From assembly GCA_003140655.1 (NCBI GenBank), contig PLKR01000275.1:5303-13191 (forward strand): a stretch of DNA of 7,889 nt, given 5' to 3'. The notes below the pieces were generated by a model. The model was given only the letters and a program-made list of their open reading frames with translations. It did no database searches and was not told where the DNA came from. This DNA is from Acidobacteriaceae bacterium. Its GTDB lineage: Bacteria > Acidobacteriota > Terriglobia > Terriglobales > Acidobacteriaceae. Positions within the stretch are counted from its first letter, which is position 1. Each line of letters opens with the position of its first letter. A program made the translations under genes and the position numbers. Of the stretch, positions 1 through 6,394 are shown in pieces.

Positions 1-1
1 G

Positions 2-352
2 CCCATCAAGCAACTGCAGCCCGACGTGATGCATATCCTGGAGGACTACCCCTGGCCGGGCAATGTTCGGGAGCTGGAGAACGTGGTACAGCGCATGGTC
101 GTGATCAACGACGTCCCGCTGATCACACCCCAACACCTTCCGCACCAACTTCTCCGCTCCAGCGCGGCCAGCCACGAGGCCATCCTGGTCCCGGAAGAGG
201 GGGTGGACTTTGACGCCGAGATGGAAAAGATCCAGATCGCTTATCTCAATGCCGCCCTGCGCCGGACTGAGGGCAAGAAATCCGCGGCAGCCGCTCTGCT
301 GAATATCGACCCTCAACGTATGAAGTACCTCTGCCGAAAGCTGAAGCTTTAG
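2..352 (+). CDS. Sigma-54-dependent transcriptional activator (NtrC-type enhancer-binding protein), C-terminal part only
   Basis: The frame is open from the left edge to the TAG at 350-352; the start and most of the protein lie outside the window. The visible 116 residues begin in the last part of the AAA+ module. The hallmark WPGNVREL stretch (codons about 53-76) is the conserved segment of sigma-54 activators that follows the sensor-II region. After a linker of about 55 residues comes a C-terminal Fis-type helix-turn-helix, with AAxxLxIxxxxxxxxxRKLKL spacing. Proteins of this family hydrolyse ATP to remodel sigma-54 RNA polymerase after binding upstream enhancers. The HTH is divergent: the usual LGISRxTLYRKL pattern reads LNIDPQRMKYLCRKL. 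Palindromic sites and a -24/-12 promoter lie directly downstream, so the adjacent peptide gene is a natural target (inference). The N-terminal sensory domain cannot be seen, so the signal is unknown. Confidence 0.93.
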   Translation, partial: PIKQLQPDVMHILEDYPWPGNVRELENVVQRMVVINDVPLITPQHLPHQLLRSSAASHEAILVPEEGVDFDAEMEKIQIAYLNAALRRTEGKKSAAAALLNIDPQRMKYLCRKLKL

Positions 353-371
353 CCGTTCCGACGATAGCCAA

Positions 372-386
372 GGTTAAAAATTAACC
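372..386. promoter_or_regulatory. Perfect palindrome, putative activator-binding site 1
   Basis: GGTTAA-AAA-TTAACC is a perfect 6-bp inverted repeat around a 3-bp spacer. It starts 20 bp after the activator's stop codon, and its centre is about 163 bp upstream of the start site predicted for the -24/-12 promoter. That is the usual range for sigma-54 enhancer sites. A near copy (GGTGAA-TAA-TTAACC, 394-408) follows with its centre 22 bp away, about two helical turns. Assigning it to the adjacent activator is inference. Confidence 0.55.
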
Positions 387-392
387 AAACGG

Positions 393-427
393 CGGTGAAT
401 AATTAACCGGAAGGGAATTTTTCACCG
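393..427. promoter_or_regulatory. Long inverted repeat containing putative activator-binding sites 2 and 3
   Basis: The arms CGGTGAATAATT (393-404) and AATTTTTCACCG (416-427) are complementary at 11 of 12 positions around an 11-bp centre. The left part also contains a copy of the first palindrome's pattern (394-408). The half-site GGTTAA/GGTGAA therefore occurs five times between 372 and 426. The repeat could form an RNA hairpin after the activator gene, but no T-run follows, so an operator/enhancer role is preferred over a terminator. Promoter-proximal distance is about 120-145 bp from the predicted start site. Confidence 0.5.
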
Positions 428-515
428 TCCGGGAACGATTCCAAAGTTCAGTGCCGCGACCTCTAAGCGGTTGTGATTGTTAGACTTGGCTTCCAAGGCG
501 CTTTGCGATACGGTT

Positions 516-531
516 TGGCATGATCCGTGCT
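516..531 (+). promoter_or_regulatory. Sigma-54 (-24/-12) promoter of the small peptide gene
   Basis: TGGCATGATCCGTGCT matches the consensus TGGCACG-N4-TTGCT except at two positions (T for C at 521, G for T at 527). The invariant GG (517-518) and GC (529-530) dinucleotides have exactly the required spacing. Transcription would start near 542, leaving a leader of about 42 nt before the GTG at 584. A sigma-54 activator gene and palindromic sites immediately upstream make this assignment much stronger than the motif alone. Confidence 0.72.
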
Positions 532-572
532 CTAGACCATAACGTTCAGTAATCAAAAATTCAGCATCAACG

Positions 573-577
573 AGGAG
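573..577 (+). promoter_or_regulatory. Shine-Dalgarno site fixing the GTG start of the peptide gene
   Basis: AGGAG (within GAGGAG, 572-577) lies 6 nt before GTG 584. No ATG occurs in this frame between the in-frame stop at 533-535 and 584, so this site decides the start. Confidence 0.75.
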
Positions 578-583
578 CGCATC

Positions 584-724
584 GTGACGATTAAAAAGAA
601 ATCACTGATCAATTCCCTGAGCACCACCAAGAAAGCCACCGTAGCCAGCTCGTCGCCAGCAGGTTCAGTGACCGCCGGAGCTATGAAGCCTGGTGTAGCG
701 AAGCTTGGTGTGGCGAAGATATAG
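584..724 (+). CDS. Small lysine-rich peptide, candidate secreted or processed peptide precursor
   Basis: This gene encodes a 46-residue product starting at GTG 584 and ending at TAG 722-724. I do not recognise a named family. The peptide has eight lysines and no Asp, Glu, Arg, His or Cys, so it is strongly cationic. It begins MTIKKKSLINSLSTTKKA, continues with a Ser/Ala/Gly-rich middle (residues 18-33), and ends in two copies of xGVAK (PGVAK 36-40, LGVAK 41-45) plus a final Ile. It has no hydrophobic signal-peptide core, and no Gly-Gly leader cleavage site is evident. The lack of Cys argues against thioether or disulfide maturation. Support for a real gene comes from the sigma-54 promoter upstream, the good ribosome site and the terminator downstream. 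It faces a convergent operon with a membrane metalloprotease and adaptor proteins, so a leader-plus-core precursor is the favoured reading (inference). Alternatives are a signalling peptide or a regulatory small protein. Confidence 0.72.
   Translation: MTIKKKSLINSLSTTKKATVASSSPAGSVTAGAMKPGVAKLGVAKI
689..718 (+). repeat. 15-bp tandem duplication in the peptide gene
   Basis: CCTGGTGTAGCGAAG (689-703) is followed directly by CTTGGTGTGGCGAAG (704-718). The copies match at 13 of 15 positions and encode PGVAK and LGVAK. The reading frame is preserved, and one of the two differences (GTA/GTG) is silent. Confidence 0.8.
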
Positions 725-757
725 CCGCTTGGCTGAAAGGTATATGCCGGAGTTTTC

Positions 758-793
758 AGAGGGGCCACCTACTACGGGCGGCCTCTTCTTTTT
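758..793 (+). terminator. Rho-independent terminator of the peptide gene
   Basis: AGAGG (758-762) pairs with CCTCT (782-786). The stem can extend through CC (765-766) with GG (780-781) if two G are bulged. The run TCTTTTT (787-793) follows at once. It lies 34 nt after the peptide stop codon and abuts the stop of the convergent metalloprotease gene (794-796). Read from the minus strand the hairpin has no T-run behind it, so it should work mainly in the plus direction. Confidence 0.72.
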
Positions 794-2941
794 CTACCAG
801 AATTTACGCCCAAAGAAATCCTTGACCGACTGGCCCGCTAGGCCGGCAAGACTCCGGCGGCGGCCGTACAACCGGGCAGTTCCCGTCATTCCAGGCCGCA
901 TCGGGCCGCTCGGGTTTTCCACCAGCAACTCAAACACGTAAAACCTGGGCGGACGCTGCCCTTTGAATTTACTCAGGTCGATCAACGCTGGGGCGATGTC
1001 AGAAGACATCGGTTCGACGGCGAGGGTTCGTGCGTCGCGCCTGCCCCACAGTCCATCCACCTGCAGGCGTGCCGCAGAGTCAGGACCGAACTTGTACATC
1101 TCAAACTCCGATATATAGATGCGGGCTCTCAGGCGGCTGAGGTCGGCCACCTCGGCCAGTTCAGTGCCTTCCACCACATAGCTTCCCACTTTATCGCCCA
1201 CCCGCGGAGTCGTGACCTGCCCCGCAATCGGAGTCTTTACCTCCAGGTTGGTGACTTCGGAAGTGAAATCGCTGGTCTGCTGGCCCAGGCGATCCCGTTC
1301 CTTTTCGGCAGAACCATAGTCAGCGTAGCGAAGGAGGGTGGAATCTGCTTTGTGCGCTGCCGTTTCCAACTCCGACTGGCTGCGCGCCAGCTTGGAGTCC
1401 AGAGGCACATTGCGGAGCTGGACTATGGGTGCGCCTGCCTCGACCCGCTGACCTTCATCGGCATAGACCCGGGTGACCGTCCCCGGCACGAGCGCCCGGA
1501 GCACGGACAAGTTCGCCGGTTCAAGGACGAATCTTCCAACCGCCGACTCATGCCAAACCGGCAGCAGCAAGAAGACAATGCCTGCGGCAGAGAGAACCAC
1601 CTTGCGCGCCGGCGTGAACCATGCCTTTACGCGATCTTTCTTGTCCAGATAGACGAATTTCATAAAGTTCCACAGTGTGCGAAGTCGAGCCCGAAAAATC
1701 AGGTAAGCCGTACCTAGTTCAAAAAGGAAGCCCCAGTCGGCGCTGAGGTTGCGCGCGATATTGCCGATGAAGGAAGCGAAAACGTACAAGACCGAGTAAC
1801 TGTATAACCCTGAAAGAATCGCGTAAACCACATATCCCGGACGACGGCGCGCGGGGACATAGGGCACTTCAACGGGCAGACGCCAGACATTCCGTTTTAC
1901 CCATGTCGAGAGGTACAGCGAGGATGCTTCTTTCAGGTCCGAAATCCCCAACAGGTCGCAGATAATGTAGTAGCCATCGAGCTTCATGAGGGGGTTCCAG
2001 TTGATCAGAACCACCGCGATCCCCGTAAATAGGATGATGGTGTAAGCAACATCGTGGACCGCCGTATTGGGCGCCGTCCCCCACCAGATAGGAGTTACCA
2101 GAGCGCAGATAACGAGCTCGGCCCAGACGCCTGAAACCGCGATCATCAGCCGCTGGAAGCGGTTGGCCTTCACTTCACCCGCGGTCGTATCGGTGTAGAA
2201 AGCTGGGGTGAGATAAATCAGCAGGAACCCCATGGCCGGAACCGGCGCTCCGTAGTGCTTGCAGGTGAGTCCATGCCCGATCTCGTGGATGCAGAGCAGC
2301 ACCGAGGCGATGATCCAGAAGGCAGCAACGTCAAACCAGCTCTTGTCGGCGAAGTTATAGACCTCCAGCGTGTCCCGCCCCACTTCGCTCCAGTGAGTTA
2401 TGAAGATCCCCGCCGTGAAGGCAAATGCCAGCAGCGTCAGCACCGTGAACCAGGGGGTGTACATGAAGCTGATTTGACGGTATAGCCAGGTCAGAAACCG
2501 GTCGGGGTTAACCGCGGGGAACTTGATTTCCGAGAGGTCCCCCCATTTCTTCTTCTGCAGTCGCCGCCTCTCATCAGCGGTCTTTTGCATCAGCTTGATA
2601 TTTTTTTCCTGCGGAGTGCGGTACCAAAAGTTCATCGCGTCGATTTCCGCAGCGAAGTCCCGAACCGCTTCCTCCGAGTAGGCAACACCGGCTTCACGGG
2701 AGCAGAGTTCGGCCAGTTCGGCGTAGGAAACCTGGCCGTCGAAAAGCTGGATCATAGCCCAGCTTTCAGGAGGAAAGGTAAACATCGCATCCACTCCCGG
2801 CACATAAGCTCGGATTACCGGCTTCCCCTCTTCGATGTGTTCCTTAAATACGACGTCTGGATGCACGCGGGGAGGACGCTGGCTCACGAGCTTCGCGGGT
2901 AGCTCGGGGAGTGCGACGTTGAGCGCCTGAGTGATGTTCAT
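794..2941 (-). CDS. Membrane hybrid protein: PqqD-like domain, M50 (site-2 protease family) zinc metallopeptidase, HlyD-like adaptor domain
   Basis: This 715-residue protein has three parts. Residues about 22-110 resemble the winged-helix PqqD fold used in RiPP systems to grip leader peptides (for example IQLFDGQVSYAELAEL). Residues about 155-465 are polytopic membrane segments with the M50 zinc motif HEIGH (H219, E220, H223) and the second motif NPLMKLDG (316-323), whose D322 should be the third zinc ligand. All expected catalytic residues are present, so an active intramembrane-type protease is expected. Residues about 478-605 form a barrel-sandwich (lipoyl-like) module split by a helical hairpin (about 515-560), followed by a beta-barrel part to about 692, as in HlyD/AcrA adaptors. 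The ATG overlaps the TGA of the upstream adaptor gene (ATGA, 2938-2941) and lacks a clear ribosome site, which indicates translational coupling. YydH of Bacillus subtilis, from the YydF epipeptide locus, is a related M50 protein by family. Processing or export of the facing small peptide is inference. Confidence 0.9.
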   Translation of the reverse strand: MNITQALNVALPELPAKLVSQRPPRVHPDVVFKEHIEEGKPVIRAYVPGVDAMFTFPPESWAMIQLFDGQVSYAELAELCSREAGVAYSEEAVRDFAAEIDAMNFWYRTPQEKNIKLMQKTADERRRLQKKKWGDLSEIKFPAVNPDRFLTWLYRQISFMYTPWFTVLTLLAFAFTAGIFITHWSEVGRDTLEVYNFADKSWFDVAAFWIIASVLLCIHEIGHGLTCKHYGAPVPAMGFLLIYLTPAFYTDTTAGEVKANRFQRLMIAVSGVWAELVICALVTPIWWGTAPNTAVHDVAYTIILFTGIAVVLINWNPLMKLDGYYIICDLLGISDLKEASSLYLSTWVKRNVWRLPVEVPYVPARRRPGYVVYAILSGLYSYSVLYVFASFIGNIARNLSADWGFLFELGTAYLIFRARLRTLWNFMKFVYLDKKDRVKAWFTPARKVVLSAAGIVFLLLPVWHESAVGRFVLEPANLSVLRALVPGTVTRVYADEGQRVEAGAPIVQLRNVPLDSKLARSQSELETAAHKADSTLLRYADYGSAEKERDRLGQQTSDFTSEVTNLEVKTPIAGQVTTPRVGDKVGSYVVEGTELAEVADLSRLRARIYISEFEMYKFGPDSAARLQVDGLWGRRDARTLAVEPMSSDIAPALIDLSKFKGQRPPRFYVFELLVENPSGPMRPGMTGTARLYGRRRSLAGLAGQSVKDFFGRKFW

Positions 2942-3858
2942 CGCAAATTGTCGAGGCTCACGCTCGCGTCCAAGCCGGGCCGCAGCGGACCCGGTTTCCC
3001 TTCAAGTTCTACGGTAACTTCGATCGTGCTGCTGGCAGGATCGACGACCGGACTCACTTCCAGCACTCTGACCTTGTATCTTTGGCCGGGCAGAACCGGA
3101 ATCGTCATCGGCAGTACTTGGCCCTTTTGGATTCGCCCGATGAACTTTTCAGGCAAAGTGAACCGCATGCCCAACGGGCCCTCGGCCGTGACCCAGAACA
3201 ACCGGTCTCCCTTGGCAACCTGTTGTCCCTGGCGCACGTAGCGGCGAGCCACCACTCCAGAAAAGGGAGCGCGGATCTGGGTCTTGTCTAGTTCCAGTTC
3301 AAGGGAACGCTCTGACTGGCTGTCATCAGTGAGCAACTCGCGAACGCGCCGGACATCCCATGTTTCCGATTCCGCCTTGAACTTGGCGTGCTCGAGTTGC
3401 TCATTGCTGATGATATGGGCGTCCCACATTTTCTGGGCGCGTTCGTAGTCCGCCTGCATGACCTTAGATTCGGCTTCCCAGTTCTTCAAGTCAGCTTCAG
3501 TGCTGCGGGTCTTGGCTCGTGCCGCTTCCAAGTTTGCGGTCAGTTGCCGGCCATCCAGCCGCGCCAGCAGATCCCCGGAGTTAACGCGAGCCCCTACCTC
3601 GGCGTAAAGGTCTGCGATGACTCCCTCGCGCTGCGCCAGCAGATCCAACTGGTGTTCCACAAGTAAGGGACCGGTGACTGTGAAGGCATTCTCACTTTTT
3701 GAATCGGCGGTCGGGGCAGCAGGGGTTGGGGTTGCGGAAGAGGAAGGAGACGTAGCCGCGGCAACGCTCTCGGGACTCTTATCGGAACAGGCCGCCAGTG
3801 CCAGCAAAGTCAGCAGCAGCAGTTTCAAAGATAGACGATTCGGTTCCAGGGATTGCAT
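2938..3858 (-). CDS. Periplasmic adaptor (membrane fusion) lipoprotein, HlyD/AcrA family
   Basis: This 306-residue protein is read from ATG 3856-3858. A longer open frame begins at 3927, but the inner start is preferred. It puts a lipoprotein signal (hydrophobic LKLLLLTLLALAAC, lipobox Cys24) at the N-terminus, has GGAG 9 nt upstream, and leaves a 4-bp gap to the preceding gene. The longer start would overlap that gene by 65 bp. After the Cys comes a Ser/Ala/Pro/Thr-rich linker (about 30-55), the first half of the barrel-sandwich (about 70-103, EGVIADLYAEVGARVNSGD), a helical hairpin (about 105-190) and the second half (about 191-225, IRAPFSGVVARRYVRQG). The beta-barrel and membrane-proximal parts run to LRPGLDASV near the end. 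Adaptors of this family link an inner-membrane transporter to an outer-membrane channel. Neither partner is in the window; the neighbours are instead two hybrid proteins carrying the same type of module. Confidence 0.9.
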   Translation of the reverse strand: MQSLEPNRLSLKLLLLTLLALAACSDKSPESVAAATSPSSSATPTPAAPTADSKSENAFTVTGPLLVEHQLDLLAQREGVIADLYAEVGARVNSGDLLARLDGRQLTANLEAARAKTRSTEADLKNWEAESKVMQADYERAQKMWDAHIISNEQLEHAKFKAESETWDVRRVRELLTDDSQSERSLELELDKTQIRAPFSGVVARRYVRQGQQVAKGDRLFWVTAEGPLGMRFTLPEKFIGRIQKGQVLPMTIPVLPGQRYKVRVLEVSPVVDPASSTIEVTVELEGKPGPLRPGLDASVSLDNLR

Positions 3859-3862
3859 TTTC

Positions 3863-6268
3863 TTAAACTCCAAACCACGACCAGACTTTTGAGTAAAGCC
3901 ATAACAAAGGTCCACGGAGGAGGACATAGCCTGCTGGATACCACCCTATACGCAGCTTTCCGCGTCCTTCCATGCCCGCGCGAATCGATCCGCCGGGGTT
4001 AGCTACGGCGACGCGAGCGAAGAATACGCGTGAATCTCCCACCAGAGTTCCCTTAGGGCTGACGATCATCACGTCGCCGCGGAAAACCCGGGTGGGAAAA
4101 CTGTTGAGCTTGACAGAGGCATGTGACCCTGCGCGAACCAAAGCGGCATCGGCATCGTCGATCGCGACATCCACGATAGTCCGGGATGTATCGACGACTT
4201 CAGCAAACGTGTCCCCGTGCTGCAATCGCCTACCCACCATATTTTCCACGCGCGGTGTCGCTACAATGCCATCAATCGGCGAACGCAGCCGCATTTTGTC
4301 CAGTAACTCCTGATCCCTCGTGACCTCGGACTTCCAGTAGTCGGCCTGACCGCGCTGAATGCCGGCCTCGCTGCCGTCGCTGGCTGCCAGTGCACGGTTC
4401 ATCTGCAGCAGCACGGTTTGGTACTTAGCTTCGGCCTGAGCCAGGGCGGCCCGAGCCTCCCAGTCCGCGAGTTCGGCCACGACCTGGTCGCGGGCGACGT
4501 GCTCGCCCTCACGAACGTACACCTTACTGACCACCCCTTCGACTTCGGGCTGTACTTGTGCCGAGTGCACTGGAGCCGCGAGCGCGTCTCCGTCCACTCG
4601 CAAGGGCCAAGGGAATCCCACAAGGAAGATCACGACCGCGGCGGCCGCCACCACCATGAGGGTGCGACGGCGTTTTTCCATGGCCATAAACTTCCGCTTC
4701 CTCTCGAGTAGGGGCTCGAGCACGGAAATAAACGGCACTTCCTTGTACATCTGCGCATTTCGCAACGAAACTGTGGCCTGTCCGGCGAGCACCTGCAGAA
4801 TTTCCACGTGGGCGGGGGTAAGAAAATCAGGGTTTACGCTCTCGACGCCCAGTATGCCGACTCGCCCGGTATCGTCAGAGAGCGGGATCGCGTAAAACGC
4901 CCGCATCCCCGAAGCTTCGAAATAGCTTCTGAACTTCGCGCGCGTCTCTTCGCGTGCGGCGTCAATTTCGGCGCCGTGCTGCCGAACGTGCACCACCTCT
5001 TCGGAAAGCATTGCCCAGCGAAGGATGTCGTTGAGCGGGGAAACGTCAGGGGCGTTGGCGTCAAACTGCGTGAGCCCAGTGAGGGCGCTGAGTTTGTACT
5101 TTCCACCGTGCACGAGGGCGACGGCAGCACGCTCGTAGGGGATCACTGCCTGCGGCGCGTTGACAATGGTCTGCAGAACACGTTCCAGATTTAGAGTAGA
5201 GGTGATCTCGTGGCTGATGGTCACCAGCATTTCCAGGATCTCCACTTTGCGCTCGGCCATCAGGAGGCTTGCATTATGGAGGGCGATGCTTGCCGTTTCG
5301 TTCAGACTGCCGAGCGCGAAGAGGTCGTCGTCATCAAAAGGCGTTCCGTCGAGACGGTTGACCGCTTCCACCACGCCGACCAGATATTCCTTGTCGAGCA
5401 TAGGGGCGACCACGATGGACTCGACTCGCCCCTCCTGCGTGTTCAGGTTACGACGAACCAGCCGTTCGTCCTCGGGATCTGTAATCAGCACAGTTTCCCC
5501 GTTGTCGGAGATGTCACCGGCGATCCCTTCGCCTCCTTTTTGTGGCATTCCTTGCCGGGTGGTCGGATCCCTGCCCGCCTGTTGCATCAGTAAGAGGCTT
5601 CCATCCCCTTGAACCATCCACACGTTGACCGCCCGGCACTCGAGCGTCTCGCAGATTTTCGATGCGATGATGGGGAGAAGCTGATCCATCTCGAGAGTGG
5701 AGCTGAACACCTTCTCAATGTCGTAGAAGTGAGTGAGGCGGCTGATCGAGGTCAGAGAGTTGTGGCGCTCGACTTCATACTGCCGCGCGGCATTCAGGGC
5801 AGAACCGGCCAGCTCGGCCACGCCTTGCAAGACATTGAGTTGGATTTCGGCCAGTGGCGCTTCGAAGCTTAGAATCTCGATGGCGCCGATCAAGGCATCA
5901 TTGACTACGAGGGGAAGGTATGCCAGAGACTGCAGAGTCTTGCGAACGTTGAGATGGGCGTACTGCTCGCGGATAAGGGTCTTGCCGGCGAGCAGGAGGG
6001 GTTCGGAGCTGCCGGCAAGGGTGCCAAGCATGCCGGCATCGAGGGGAACCGTTTCATCCGGCGCGGCGTCGCCGACCGTGCCGTGCACGGTCCAGACTTC
6101 TCCCTCGGCGGTAGCGGAGACCATATAGACGTTGACGGCAGAACCGGGCAGTAGGTCGGCGAGCGAGCGCGCAATGATGCGCGCCCGGGGGGCGATCTCC
6201 CGTGCCTCCAGAAGACGAACGGAGATCGCAGCGATGTCTAGAACTATATTGGGGCTTTGAGTTGCCAT
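3863..6268 (-). CDS. Triple-GAF sensor fused through a membrane helix to an HlyD-like adaptor domain
   Basis: This 801-residue protein is the first gene of the three-gene operon. It has three GAF-type domains at about 15-160, 182-335 and 355-507, each ending in the usual helix (for example AELAGSALNAARQYEVE and LGSLNETASIALHNASLL). A basic stretch (KRKFMAMEKRRR) precedes one membrane helix at about 536-553 (LMVVAAAAVVIFLV). After it come a barrel-sandwich module (about 570-605 and 660-695, VEGVVSKVYVREGEHV and LRSPIDGIVATPRV) with a helical insert and a beta-barrel part to about 772. The hydrophobic, Trp-rich end (775-801) may touch the membrane. By the positive-inside rule the GAF domains should be cytoplasmic and the adaptor part periplasmic. 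GAF domains bind small ligands such as cyclic nucleotides, or serve as protein contacts; no diagnostic ligand residues are assigned here. No kinase, cyclase or HD-type output domain is present, so a sensed signal would have to act through the adaptor complex (inference). The ribosome site is weak. Confidence 0.9.
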   Translation of the reverse strand: MATQSPNIVLDIAAISVRLLEAREIAPRARIIARSLADLLPGSAVNVYMVSATAEGEVWTVHGTVGDAAPDETVPLDAGMLGTLAGSSEPLLLAGKTLIREQYAHLNVRKTLQSLAYLPLVVNDALIGAIEILSFEAPLAEIQLNVLQGVAELAGSALNAARQYEVERHNSLTSISRLTHFYDIEKVFSSTLEMDQLLPIIASKICETLECRAVNVWMVQGDGSLLLMQQAGRDPTTRQGMPQKGGEGIAGDISDNGETVLITDPEDERLVRRNLNTQEGRVESIVVAPMLDKEYLVGVVEAVNRLDGTPFDDDDLFALGSLNETASIALHNASLLMAERKVEILEMLVTISHEITSTLNLERVLQTIVNAPQAVIPYERAAVALVHGGKYKLSALTGLTQFDANAPDVSPLNDILRWAMLSEEVVHVRQHGAEIDAAREETRAKFRSYFEASGMRAFYAIPLSDDTGRVGILGVESVNPDFLTPAHVEILQVLAGQATVSLRNAQMYKEVPFISVLEPLLERKRKFMAMEKRRRTLMVVAAAAVVIFLVGFPWPLRVDGDALAAPVHSAQVQPEVEGVVSKVYVREGEHVARDQVVAELADWEARAALAQAEAKYQTVLLQMNRALAASDGSEAGIQRGQADYWKSEVTRDQELLDKMRLRSPIDGIVATPRVENMVGRRLQHGDTFAEVVDTSRTIVDVAIDDADAALVRAGSHASVKLNSFPTRVFRGDVMIVSPKGTLVGDSRVFFARVAVANPGGSIRAGMEGRGKLRIGWYPAGYVLLRGPLLWLYSKVWSWFGV

Positions 6269-6338
6269 GAAGCTCGCCGCGGAATGCTACGATACTCTTA
6301 TTAAGTCCGGGGAGGCACCAGTCCCAACTTGCAAATTC

Positions 6339-6361
6339 GCTGAGCTTCCTCTAAGTTGAGC
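6339..6361. repeat. Imperfect inverted repeat at the operon start site
   Basis: The arms GCTGAGCTT (6339-6347) and AAGTTGAGC (6353-6361) are complementary except for one G/G mismatch and one G-T wobble around a 5-nt loop. The repeat covers the start site predicted from the minus-strand promoter, so it could be an operator or a hairpin at the 5' end of the operon mRNA. Chance occurrence is possible. Confidence 0.35.
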
Positions 6362-6365
6362 GTGC

Positions 6366-6394
6366 ACTTTAGCAGACGGATGGGAGGCTGTCAA
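6366..6394 (-). promoter_or_regulatory. Sigma-70-type promoter of the three-gene operon
   Basis: On the minus strand a perfect TTGACA (-35, 6394 to 6389) is followed after 17 bp by TAAAGT (-10, 6371 to 6366), which matches TATAAT at four positions. TG two bases before the -10 makes an extended -10. Transcription would begin near 6359, about 90 nt before the ATG at 6268. The operon therefore appears to use a housekeeping-type promoter, unlike the sigma-54-type promoter of the peptide gene. Confidence 0.6.

Noticed and set aside
393..427. Inverted repeat as a terminator of the activator gene
   Set aside because: The stem is AT-rich and is followed by a GC-rich stretch rather than a T-run, so an operator role fits better.
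461..480. IHF-like site between the palindromes and the -24/-12 promoter
   Set aside because: TAAGCGGTTGTGA fits the IHF consensus only loosely, with mismatches in the conserved TTGAT part.
485..497. Palindrome CTTGG-CTT-CCAAG
   Set aside because: It is short, unrelated to the half-sites upstream and has no T-run; it could easily be chance.
553..768. 71-residue open frame on the minus strand opposite the peptide gene
   Set aside because: It has no ribosome site, and it runs antisense through a gene with its own promoter, ribosome site and terminator. Its repeats simply mirror the xGVAK duplication.
3859..3927. Longer start for the adaptor lipoprotein (ATG at 3927)
   Set aside because: It would bury the lipoprotein signal 23 residues inside and overlap the upstream gene by 65 bp, whereas ATG 3858 has GGAG upstream and a proper signal peptide.
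5190..5220. SHEITSTL around residues 352-359 of the GAF hybrid resembles a histidine-kinase H-box
   Set aside because: It lies in the helix linking GAF domains 2 and 3, and no HATPase domain follows. This type of sequence is common before GAF domains.
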